Shown here piece by piece: positions 1 to 6,453 of a DNA stretch of 7,070 bases; the stretch's first letter is position 1, and every line of letters begins with the position of its first letter. The translations under genes were made by a program, and so were the position numbers. The notes under the pieces were generated by a model. The model had not been told where the DNA came from. It did not search any database and saw nothing but the letters and a program-made list of their open reading frames with translations. Source of the DNA: an uncultured Sulfuricurvum sp. (GTDB lineage Bacteria > Campylobacterota > Campylobacteria > Campylobacterales > Sulfurimonadaceae); assembly GCF_937936435.1 (NCBI RefSeq), contig NZ_CALDDG010000084.1, positions 1 to 7,070 of the forward strand, read 5' to 3'.

Positions 1-1
1 T

Positions 2-817
2 TACCTAAACAAGCTTCAAGCCCGAATGCACGCTCAGGTCATGATCGAAGCCAAGATCATCGAACTCACCTATAACGACTATAATACCAGCGGAGTCAAC
101 TGGAGCGACTTCAGCCTCGCGCTTAACGGAAGCTACGCCAACAGTTATAATAATATAGGGGTTGCCCATCCGGTTTATTCGTTCGGCGTCAATTTCGACC
201 CGCTGGGCCTCATCGATTTTCTAAACCGTTACGGCGATGTAGAGATGCTTTCCAACCCAAAAGTGCTGACTCTGAGCAATCAACCCGCCGTTATCAACGT
301 CGGAAAACAGCTCAGCTATCTCTACCAAAACGGCTCCATCGCCTCCTCCAATACCCAAACGGCCGCAACGACTACCAATACCCTTGGTTCCGTCTTTGTC
401 GGCCTCACCCTCAACATCATCCCGGAAGTGACTGAGGACGGCTACATCGTCATGCGGATCAACCCCGTAACCAGCGAATTGATAGGAGAAGACCTAAATG
501 CGTCGACAATCGAAGGCGGCAGCGAAGCCGGAAGTACGAACCGTACGATGCCGCCGGATACCCGTGTCAAACAAATGACCTCTATCGTCAAAGTCAAAGA
601 CGCCCAAAATGTCCTCATCGGCGGTTTGATCGAGAAAAAAACCTATAACTACGACAATAAAGTCCCTGTTTTGGGAGATATTCCTCTATTAGGCCGTTTA
701 TTCCACGGTTCGAAAGCCTCAACCCGTAAAAGCGAGCTTTTTATCCTGATCACACCGACTTTGATTAAACAAGACGTCTTCCCCTCTATCGACGACGCCA
801 TCTTGAAACGGTTTTAA
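2..817 (+). CDS. mshL: Outer-membrane secretin, MshL-like, C-terminal part (5' truncated by window edge)
   Basis: This is the C-terminal 271 residues of a secretin, the outer-membrane ring through which a type IV pilus (or type II substrate) leaves the cell. The frame is open from base 2 and the Met codon at 26 is internal: the residues around it (LQARMHAQVMIEAKIIEL) form the conserved 'QV-IEAKI-E' start of the secretin core. Further marks are 'SNPKVLTLSNQPAVINVG' near visible residues 85-103, the Ser/Thr/Asn-rich gate segment around 110-130, and the family signature VPVLGDIPLLGRLF at 221-234, followed by a 'SELFILITPTLI' strand. The N-terminal signal peptide and N-domains would lie upstream of the window. 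The next gene begins 4 nt after the stop. The MshL assignment, rather than PilQ or GspD, rests on the ExeA/MshM-like and MshE-like neighbours. Secretin identity is near certain and the subfamily is moderately sure. Confidence 0.93.
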   Translation, partial: YLNKLQARMHAQVMIEAKIIELTYNDYNTSGVNWSDFSLALNGSYANSYNNIGVAHPVYSFGVNFDPLGLIDFLNRYGDVEMLSNPKVLTLSNQPAVINVGKQLSYLYQNGSIASSNTQTAATTTNTLGSVFVGLTLNIIPEVTEDGYIVMRINPVTSELIGEDLNASTIEGGSEAGSTNRTMPPDTRVKQMTSIVKVKDAQNVLIGGLIEKKTYNYDNKVPVLGDIPLLGRLFHGSKASTRKSELFILITPTLIKQDVFPSIDDAILKRF

Positions 818-821
818 TCGT

Positions 822-1616
822 ATGTCAAAATGGCTTGAAGCGGCTACACGGTTTGAAGAGCGGCGAGACTGCAGCGATTATTTCGAAATGCAAAGCGCAT
901 TGAGCGCTATTGCAAAAGTTCAAACCCTCTTAAGCGGAACATTTCGCCAGATGATCTTTTTAATCGGGGAGCCCGGAAGCGGAAAAACTTTTCTGCTGAA
1001 TCTTCTGCATGAAAAGATGGAGCACGAACGCCAAGTGATCCTGATCGAAACCCCGTTTATCACCCCGCTTACCCTTTTGTACCAGTTGCTTCGGCATAAA
1101 GGGATCGAACCCTTCGGCGACGACATTGAACAACTCCGGCAACAGACAACGCAACTCTATACGCAAAGCGATCATTTGATCATGATCGATGAAGCCCAGC
1201 TGCTCAGTACCGAGATGAGAGAATTCATCCGTATCTTGAGCGATTCAAAAGCCTTCTGGTTTATATTGGCCATGCACCGAAGCGAAGGAGAGTCCATTCT
1301 TCGGGCTCCCCATTTCAAAAGCCGCCCCCATCGTATTATCGAGCTATCTTCGCTTACTCCGATTGAAGCCAAAAACTACATCCACAGAGAACTGATGCGG
1401 ATGGGATTTTCTGAAATCATCGATGAACTCAATCCGAAACTTATCGCTCAGGCACATCGGATCAGCGAAGGAAATTTCCGGAATTTCAAAAAAGTTTTTT
1501 ACCATCTTTTCCATCTATTGCACTATACGAACACACATAATAAGGCACCTTATCTTCGCCCGTCTCAATGCACGATCACGATGGCAGCTATGAATGCGGA
1601 GCTTATCCATGATTGA
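822..1616 (+). CDS. mshM: AAA+ ATPase, ExeA/GspA/MshM-like
   Basis: This is a 264-residue P-loop ATPase. The Walker A motif is GEPGSGKT at residues 49-56 and Walker B is LIMIDEAQ at 119-126. A helical AAA lid region follows (about 170-235, including 'RISEGNFRNFKKVFYHLF'). The layout matches the ExeA/GspA and MshM group, in which the ATPase is thought to help a secretin assemble across the cell wall. Unlike long ExeA proteins it has no room for a C-terminal peptidoglycan-binding domain, and no membrane segment is evident, so it is probably cytoplasmic. The ATG lies 4 nt after the secretin stop with no clear Shine-Dalgarno sequence, which points to translational coupling. Its 3' end overlaps the next gene by 8 nt. 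A TniB-like transposition ATPase shares the fold, but no transposase is present and the position after a secretin favours pilus function. Confidence 0.87.
   Translation: MSKWLEAATRFEERRDCSDYFEMQSALSAIAKVQTLLSGTFRQMIFLIGEPGSGKTFLLNLLHEKMEHERQVILIETPFITPLTLLYQLLRHKGIEPFGDDIEQLRQQTTQLYTQSDHLIMIDEAQLLSTEMREFIRILSDSKAFWFILAMHRSEGESILRAPHFKSRPHRIIELSSLTPIEAKNYIHRELMRMGFSEIIDELNPKLIAQAHRISEGNFRNFKKVFYHLFHLLHYTNTHNKAPYLRPSQCTITMAAMNAELIHD
1599..1602 (+). promoter_or_regulatory. Ribosome binding site deciding the start of the TPR protein
   Basis: GGAG lies six bases before the ATG at 1609, inside the last codons of the ATPase gene. The alternative ATG at 1594 lacks a comparable site. The overlap suggests that ribosomes ending the ATPase help start this gene. 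Confidence 0.6.
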
Positions 1617-2406
1617 TAATTTCGATCAATTAGTGCAACGGTGTACGGCCAAACGCAGACGCAGAATGATTCGTCTCTCTTTAATGGTTTCCGGATCGAT
1701 CGTTTTGTCGATTGCGGCACTTTCGGGATACCTGCTATGGCTCAATCCGCATCAGGCTGCACCTCAGCAAACCGCCGCTGCAACGGAAGAGAACAATCTC
1801 AGTTCGCATACGGAAGAGAACCTTTCTGTTGTACCTGTCCTTAACCCTGCCGTCCCATCAGAAATTAATGCAACTGCACTACCGCATCCCCAAACTGTTT
1901 TGCCACCCGTCCAAACCATTACGCAAACCAAAGCGCTCATAAATACTACATCTCTTCCTGCCGTAGCCGTTCCGGTCGCTGCCGCACCGTTGCCGCAGCA
2001 AACTCCAAAACCTGTTGTTCCCGCCTCTACGGCGCCACTACCCGCAACCGTACCCGCGGCCACCGCTGCGGTTACACCGAAAAACGGACGCATTCTCGAA
2101 GTCAATACCCCGGCGAATCTATCGCCGACAGAGACATACCAAAAAGATCCGACATATGAAACAGCATTGGCTGCTGCCCGAAGTTTTTATGCACAACAAA
2201 ATTATACAGATGCCGCAACATGGGCTAAAAAAGCTAATCAGCTCAATCGCGAAGGGGAAGAAGCATGGCTGCTGTATGCAAAATCGTATTATGCCCAAGG
2301 GCGTAAAAAAGAGGCTATCGAACTGTTGGAACTTTTTTTGAACTATAAAGATTCAAAAGCCGCTTCCGAACTGCTTCGGACATGGAAGCTCACCCCCTCA
2401 AACTAA
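1609..2406 (+). CDS. Single-span membrane protein with Pro/Ala-rich linker and C-terminal TPR-like repeats (MshN/GspB-like layout)
   Basis: The protein is 265 residues if started at the ATG at 1609, which has GGAG at 1599-1602 six bases upstream. An in-frame ATG at 1594 would add five residues but has no good ribosome site. Residues 1-22 are short and basic (KRRRR at 15-19), 23-45 form one hydrophobic span, and about 48-180 are a low-complexity Pro/Ala/Thr/Val-rich linker able to cross the periplasm. Residues 183-214 and 217-250 look like two TPR-type helical pairs ('ALAAARSFYAQQNYTDAATWAKK', split here as residues 186-208, and 'AWLLYAKSYYAQGRKKEAIE' at 219-238). The expected topology is N-in with a periplasmic TPR end. 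This layout recalls MshN, and more loosely GspB/ExeB, the partner of the GspA/ExeA ATPase. Pairing with the overlapping upstream ATPase gene is therefore a reasonable inference. The exact orthology is not certain, so no symbol is given. Confidence 0.85.
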   Translation: MIDNFDQLVQRCTAKRRRRMIRLSLMVSGSIVLSIAALSGYLLWLNPHQAAPQQTAAATEENNLSSHTEENLSVVPVLNPAVPSEINATALPHPQTVLPPVQTITQTKALINTTSLPAVAVPVAAAPLPQQTPKPVVPASTAPLPATVPAATAAVTPKNGRILEVNTPANLSPTETYQKDPTYETALAAARSFYAQQNYTDAATWAKKANQLNREGEEAWLLYAKSYYAQGRKKEAIELLELFLNYKDSKAASELLRTWKLTPSN

Positions 2407-2410
2407 TTTT

Positions 2411-2415
2411 AGGAG
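2411..2415 (+). promoter_or_regulatory. Ribosome binding site of the assembly ATPase gene
   Basis: AGGAG sits six bases before the ATG at 2422, in the 15-nt gap after the TPR gene. It is the strongest Shine-Dalgarno match on the + strand of this operon and fits a highly translated ATPase. Confidence 0.75.
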
Positions 2416-2421
2416 CCAAGA

Positions 2422-4098
2422 ATGATCCGCCAACAAGTACGCTTAGGAGACTTACTCATTGCCGAAGGGCTCATTACTCCCGAACAGCTTGTGTATGCCC
2501 TGCAGGAACAAAAAAACTCCGGATTCGTCAAAAAATTGGGAGAGGTGCTGGTCGAAGAGGGGATGGTTTCGCATAAAGAGATGGCTTTACTCCTCTCCAA
2601 GCAGCTCAAAATCGATTTCGTCGATCTATTCGGCGAAAAAATCGATTTCCAGTCATTGGCACGATTCTCCGCCTCTTTATTGACTGCGGCAAAAGCGATC
2701 CCATTTAGAGAAGACGAAGATTATGTCTATATCGCCACTTCCGATCCGCTAAACTTCGATGCACTTGAAGCGCTGGAGCGCAATATCGCTACCAAACCGA
2801 TCAAAGTCTATTTGTCGCTCAGCGAAGATATCAACCACATTTTTCAGCGCCTTGAGATCATCAAAAAGACCCAAAGTATCGCAGCCGAAGTCAAAAAAGA
2901 GATCAATAACGAAGGTTCAAAAGGGGCTGAGGGAGATGCCAGCTCCGTCATGCAGCTCATTACCCTGATGATCAAAGATGCTATTTTACGACGTGCCAGC
3001 GATCTGCACATCGAACCCGAACTTCGATCGATGTCGGTACGCGCCCGGGTGGACGGGATATTACAAGAGACGTTCGTTTTCGATCTGGATATCTATACCG
3101 CCCTCTCTTCGCGGATCAAGCTGCTGGGGAATCTCGATATTTCCGAACGCCGTAAAGCGCAAGACGGACGCTTCAGTCTCGATGTTGCCGGAGGAAAATA
3201 CGATTTTCGTCTCTCAACCACACCGACTTTGTTCGGAGAATCCATCGTCATGCGTATCCTCGACCAGCAAAAGATTCTTCTCAAACTTCACGAGCTCGGA
3301 TTCGAAGACAAAAACCTCGAAAAGTTCAACGAAATCATCCATGCACCGTTCGGTATCGTCCTAATCACCGGACCGACCGGGAGTGGGAAAACGACGACGC
3401 TGTATGCCGCACTCAACGAAGTCAAAAGCATCGAGAACAAAGTACTTACGATCGAAGATCCGATCGAATACCAGCTCCCTCTGGTCCAACAGGTACAGGT
3501 CAACGAACGGGTCGGATTCACGTTTCTCGAAGCGCTGAAATCCTTCCTCCGCCAGGATCCCGATATCATCCTCGTCGGAGAGATTCGGGACTTTGAAACC
3601 CTCAACTCTGCGGCACAAGCATCACTGACGGGACATTTGGTATTCTCCACACTTCACACCAATGATGCTCCAAGCGCCATCGGACGGATGGTACAAATGG
3701 GCCTTCAGCCTTATCTGATTGCGGATTCGCTCGTGGGGATCGTCGCACAGCGTCTGGTTCGAAAAATATGCCCCGAGTGCAAAGTAGAGAGTAAACCCCA
3801 TAAAAATCTCCTGCGAAAAGTCGACCGCTGGATCACGGAAGAATCCAAATTTTATGCAGGAAAAGGGTGCCCGAAATGTAACAACACCGGCTATTCGGGC
3901 CGTATTTTGATCTCCGAAATTTTACTGGTCAACGAAGCCATTGCAAAAATGGTTTCCGATGAATCTTCCAAATATGAAATTGCCCGATATGCTCAGGAAG
4001 AGGGAAGATTCGAACCAATGATCGTGGACGGACTGAGCAAAGCCCTACGCGGAATTACGACGCTGGACGAAATCCTTCGCGTAACAAAGGAATCATAA
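2422..4098 (+). CDS. mshE: GspE/PilB-family pilus assembly ATPase with N-terminal MshEN-type module, MshE-like
   Basis: This 558-residue cytoplasmic motor ATPase is predicted to power pilin polymerisation through the platform protein encoded next to it. Its N-terminus carries two MshEN-style 24-residue segments: residues 7-30 (R-L-G...L..G.I....L..AL..Q) and 38-61 (K-L-G..L.E.G......L..Q), the known cyclic-di-GMP-binding layout in Vibrio MshE. The motor core has Walker A GPTGSGKT at 317-324, an Asp box IEDPIEYQ at 344-351, Walker B with GEIRD at 386-390 (E387) and a His box LTGHLVFSTLHT at 402-413. A tetra-cysteine zinc site follows, C450-P-E-C453 and C483-P-K-C486, typical of GspE/PilB and usually absent from PilT retraction ATPases. 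All key residues are intact and the length is normal. No retraction ATPase is visible in the window. A type II secretion GspE is the main alternative. Confidence 0.95.
   Translation: MIRQQVRLGDLLIAEGLITPEQLVYALQEQKNSGFVKKLGEVLVEEGMVSHKEMALLLSKQLKIDFVDLFGEKIDFQSLARFSASLLTAAKAIPFREDEDYVYIATSDPLNFDALEALERNIATKPIKVYLSLSEDINHIFQRLEIIKKTQSIAAEVKKEINNEGSKGAEGDASSVMQLITLMIKDAILRRASDLHIEPELRSMSVRARVDGILQETFVFDLDIYTALSSRIKLLGNLDISERRKAQDGRFSLDVAGGKYDFRLSTTPTLFGESIVMRILDQQKILLKLHELGFEDKNLEKFNEIIHAPFGIVLITGPTGSGKTTTLYAALNEVKSIENKVLTIEDPIEYQLPLVQQVQVNERVGFTFLEALKSFLRQDPDIILVGEIRDFETLNSAAQASLTGHLVFSTLHTNDAPSAIGRMVQMGLQPYLIADSLVGIVAQRLVRKICPECKVESKPHKNLLRKVDRWITEESKFYAGKGCPKCNNTGYSGRILISEILLVNEAIAKMVSDESSKYEIARYAQEEGRFEPMIVDGLSKALRGITTLDEILRVTKES
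4087..4091 (+). promoter_or_regulatory. Ribosome binding site supporting a GTG start for the platform protein
   Basis: AAGGA lies eight bases before GTG at 4100, within the last codons of the ATPase gene. It supports the GTG as start, because no ATG occurs nearby in frame and the resulting N-terminus (KFFRVRYKQG) is typical of the family. Confidence 0.6.
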
Positions 4099-4099
4099 A

Positions 4100-5338
4100 G
4101 TGAAATTTTTCCGGGTCCGGTACAAACAAGGACAGCGTAAATTCGAAACAACGTTGGAAGCAGTCCATAAAGCCGAGGCATTCAAGAAATTCCGCGATCT
4201 TTCCCTCGGCGTGCCGATCTCGATCAAAGAGGTCTCCGAACCTCTCTCGATGAAAATCGAACGTCTCAAAAGCCGCTATACCAGTCCGATCAAAAATCGG
4301 CGCGTCAAAGACGAACCGTACATCGCTTTTTTGGATCAGCTCGCCACTATGCTCGATGCAGGGATGCCGATCAATATCTGTCTGGCCGAGAGTATCACCG
4401 ATACCAATGACGAAATGGTGCGCGCTATTTTTACCGAAGTCCTGCGCGATATCGAAAGCGGTCTCAGCCTGAGCCGTGCCGTCGTCGGTTATCAGCGTCA
4501 ATTAGGCGTTCTGTCGCTCTCTATGTTCGAGCTCGGAGAACAAACCGGAACGCTCAGCTCCGCAATCGCCAAACTCTCTTCGATACTGCAGCAAATTTAC
4601 GATAACCGTCAAAAACTCAAAAAAGCGACCCGCTATCCCCTTTTCATCATTGTAGCAATGAGTATCGCATTTGTTATCGTCATCACCTTTGTCGTCCCGC
4701 AGTTCCAATCATTCTTCGAACAGTCGGGAATGGAGCTTCCGTTTCCGACGAAGCTCCTGTTATGGACCGAACATGCCATCAGCACCTATGGCCCCTATAT
4801 CTTGTCCGGTGCCATTCTCTTGTCGGCAGCTTTTAGCATGGCATATACCAAAAACCCGCAGCTGCGACTAAAGACCGATCAGTATTTTTTACGTATCTAT
4901 ATCGTAGGCAAAGTAACGTACTACGCAATGATCGGCCGTTTCATTTACCTCTTCAACGTTCTCACCGAGGCGGGTATCCCAATGATCGACGCTTTGCAAA
5001 TCGCTATGGGTGTCGTCGAAAACAACTACATCCGACAAGAGCTCCAGAAGATTCCGGTCGCTATCGAAGACGGACGCTCTCTTGCCCAAGGATTTAGCGA
5101 AAGCGGACAGTTTGAGGGGATGGTGATGCAGATGATCAAAGCGGGAGAAAGCAGCGGTTCATTAGGGACTATGCTGGGCAAAGTGAACCGAGTGTATAAT
5201 AGCCGATACGATTATATCGTCGACAACGTCGCTACACTGATCGAACCGATTCTTATCGCTGCCATCGCCGGATTTGTACTGGTATTGGCGTTGGGAATCT
5301 TTTTACCGATGTGGTCGATGGTCGACCTTGCAGGATAA
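4100..5338 (+). CDS. mshG: GspF/PilC-family inner-membrane platform protein, MshG-like
   Basis: This 412-residue polytopic membrane protein would couple the assembly ATPase to pilin extraction from the inner membrane. It starts with GTG one base after the ATPase stop. A cytoplasmic N-terminal part (1-70) with the usual 'F.V.Y..G......T..A....A' pattern precedes two GspF repeats. The first covers about 72-200 ('FLDQLATMLDAGMPI', 'FELGEQTGTLSSAI') and the second about 275-403 ('FIYLFNVLTEAGIPMIDAL', 'MIKAGESSGSLGTML'). The three expected membrane spans are seen near residues 181-203, 229-248 and 383-403, the last containing the conserved E382-P383. Length and domains are complete. The two repeats each show the 'aGe/GEq.G.L' signature that marks the family. 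Adjacent placement with the ATPase is the classic gspE-gspF pairing. Confidence 0.95.
   Translation: MKFFRVRYKQGQRKFETTLEAVHKAEAFKKFRDLSLGVPISIKEVSEPLSMKIERLKSRYTSPIKNRRVKDEPYIAFLDQLATMLDAGMPINICLAESITDTNDEMVRAIFTEVLRDIESGLSLSRAVVGYQRQLGVLSLSMFELGEQTGTLSSAIAKLSSILQQIYDNRQKLKKATRYPLFIIVAMSIAFVIVITFVVPQFQSFFEQSGMELPFPTKLLLWTEHAISTYGPYILSGAILLSAAFSMAYTKNPQLRLKTDQYFLRIYIVGKVTYYAMIGRFIYLFNVLTEAGIPMIDALQIAMGVVENNYIRQELQKIPVAIEDGRSLAQGFSESGQFEGMVMQMIKAGESSGSLGTMLGKVNRVYNSRYDYIVDNVATLIEPILIAAIAGFVLVLALGIFLPMWSMVDLAG
5332..5335 (+). promoter_or_regulatory. Candidate ribosome binding site of the 31-codon ORF
   Basis: AGGA overlaps the last codons of the platform gene and ends nine bases before the ATG at 5345. 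The distance is slightly long but usable, and the 6-nt gap to the preceding stop would also allow reinitiation. Confidence 0.45.
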
Positions 5339-5344
5339 GCTATT

Positions 5345-5440
5345 ATGGAACTCGAAACCGGAACAATCAGCGTTGCGATCATCAGCACCCTCATCCTCGC
5401 ATTCGGGTTATGGGTGATTCATAAAATCACCAATATTTAA
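5345..5440 (+). CDS. Predicted 31-aa single-span membrane peptide at the end of the pilus operon
   Basis: A 31-codon ORF (ATG 5345, TAA 5438-5440) starts 6 nt after the platform gene. The product opens with a short acidic segment (MELETG), then a hydrophobic stretch from about residue 7 to 25 (TISVAIISTLILAFGLWVI), and ends with a short basic tail (H26-K27-I-T-N-I). By the positive-inside rule the C-terminus would be cytoplasmic. No cleavage signal, cysteine or known domain is visible, and no pilin-type prepilin site is present. I do not recognise a family. The case for a real gene is its position, a candidate Shine-Dalgarno sequence, a membrane-like composition that is not a random read-through, and the way it fills the space exactly up to the murG stop. 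It might be an accessory subunit of the GspF/GspE assembly, but that is speculation. A chance ORF remains possible. Confidence 0.55.
   Translation: MELETGTISVAIISTLILAFGLWVIHKITNI
5437..5440. other. Shared TTAA: overlapping stop codons of two convergent genes
   Basis: The palindrome TTAA supplies TAA for the + strand small ORF (5438-5440) and TAA for - strand murG (5439-5437). There is no intergenic space between the pilus operon and the ftsW-murG unit, and no strong hairpin with a T-run was seen around it. Confidence 0.8.
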
Positions 5441-6453
5441 ACCCGTTCTTCAACCTTTTCGATAATTTCGACAGCTCCTTCGGGTGCAATTAAGTGACGA
5501 AGCCTTTCACTTTTCGGACGGATATCGCTCAATATCGCTTCTTGAAGTTTCTGTGCCAATCCATCCCCCTGACGCTCGCACCAACCCGCATCATGATCGA
5601 TAATGTAACGGGCATTATGGAATTGATGATCCGCCGCCGCAAACGGAAACGGGATGTAAAACGCCGGAACACCCGCAGCACACAATTCCCATAACGTGCT
5701 GGCACCCGAACGGCTGATCGCGAAATCGCTCCGTTCGACAAGCTCTGCAATCTTCGTCGTAAATCCGTAGACTTCGGCTTCTATCCCCAAATCCGCATAC
5801 CCTTTTTTGACCCGTTCTTCCTCTTTCAGTCCGCATTGATGAATAATATGGATTTTCCCCTCATTCAACCATGGAGCGATCTCTAACGCAAGATCATTGA
5901 TAAACTTGGCCCCCTGAGAACCCCCTAGAAAAATAACGGTTTTGACCGCATCCCGAAGTCGGGCATTCTGGAAATAACGCGGATTGACCGGATAATCGCA
6001 ATGGTTATCGCCTTCTTCATACGAGCTGAAAAATCCTTTGGCATACGGGCGCAACACTTTGTTCAGTTTTCCTGTTATCGCGTTTTGTTCGTGGATAAAC
6101 AGGGGTGTTTTGGTAGTCAATGCGGCAATCGCGGCAGGAGCAGCCGAAAAACCGCCGACACTGACAATCGCATCGGCGTGAAAGTCTCGAATAATCGATC
6201 TAGAGACAAGAAGCGCTTTGAATATCTTCCATAAGGCGTTCAACTTCCCAAACCCTTTTTTATTGACGACTCCGGTAGTATCGAGGAAATGGGCCTCTTC
6301 GAACAAATCGCTATCTCCGAACCATTGACGATCCTGCCCCGATGTCGATCCGATAAAAATGACACGATGCCCCTGCTCGCGCGCCGCTTCCGCCAAGGAT
6401 AAAGCAATCACCAAATGTCCGCCGGTTCCACCGCCCGTAAAGATAATATTCAT
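5437..6453 (-). CDS. murG: UDP-GlcNAc:undecaprenyl-PP-MurNAc-pentapeptide GlcNAc transferase (lipid II synthase)
   Basis: This 338-residue peripheral inner-membrane GT-B enzyme transfers GlcNAc from UDP-GlcNAc to lipid I, making lipid II for peptidoglycan. The first glycine loop is GGGTGGH at residues 7-13 (H13). HEQN follows at 121-124, the second glycine loop GGSQGA is at 177-182, and the UDP-GlcNAc-binding region runs from SRSGAST (247-253) through E256 to DHQ (275-277) and N280. All the usual landmarks are present and the length is near the norm. After H13 the sequence is LVIAL instead of the common 'F/I-x-P-A-L', a form I associate with Campylobacterota. The ATG overlaps the ftsW stop as ATGA, and GGTGA on the - strand (6464-6460) sits six bases upstream. 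The stop shares TTAA with the convergent small ORF. Confidence 0.97.
   Translation of the reverse strand: MNIIFTGGGTGGHLVIALSLAEAAREQGHRVIFIGSTSGQDRQWFGDSDLFEEAHFLDTTGVVNKKGFGKLNALWKIFKALLVSRSIIRDFHADAIVSVGGFSAAPAAIAALTTKTPLFIHEQNAITGKLNKVLRPYAKGFFSSYEEGDNHCDYPVNPRYFQNARLRDAVKTVIFLGGSQGAKFINDLALEIAPWLNEGKIHIIHQCGLKEEERVKKGYADLGIEAEVYGFTTKIAELVERSDFAISRSGASTLWELCAAGVPAFYIPFPFAAADHQFHNARYIIDHDAGWCERQGDGLAQKLQEAILSDIRPKSERLRHLIAPEGAVEIIEKVEERV

Noticed and set aside
26..28. ATG as the start of the secretin gene
   Set aside because: The frame is open upstream to the window edge, and the Met sits inside the conserved secretin core segment, so it is internal.
1594..1608. Upstream in-frame ATG as start of the TPR protein
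   Set aside because: It has no good ribosome binding site, while the ATG at 1609 has GGAG at six bases spacing.
1764..2105. 113-codon ORF on the - strand
   Set aside because: It is antisense to the Pro/Ala-rich linker, whose GC-rich repeating codons lack stops in that frame; the Gly/Val/Ala/Thr-rich product has no recognisable domain.
3288..3650. 120-codon ORF on the - strand
   Set aside because: It is antisense to the conserved Walker A to His-box part of the assembly ATPase; the open frame follows from constrained codons on the other strand.
4055..4501. 148-codon ORF on the - strand
   Set aside because: It lies opposite the well-supported platform gene and assembly ATPase end, and the product resembles no family.
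1..5338. Type II secretion system rather than a pilus
   Set aside because: Secretin, GspE and GspF are shared by both, but the MshEN module, the MshM-like ATPase and the TPR partner fit an MSHA-like pilus better. Pilin or pseudopilin genes outside the window would decide it, so this is disfavoured, not excluded.
5492..5514. Possible terminator hairpin (AAGTGA / TCACTT with a following TTTT)
   Set aside because: The stem is only six AT-rich pairs with a 9-base loop, partly overlaps the T-run and lies in murG coding sequence; it is too weak to call.
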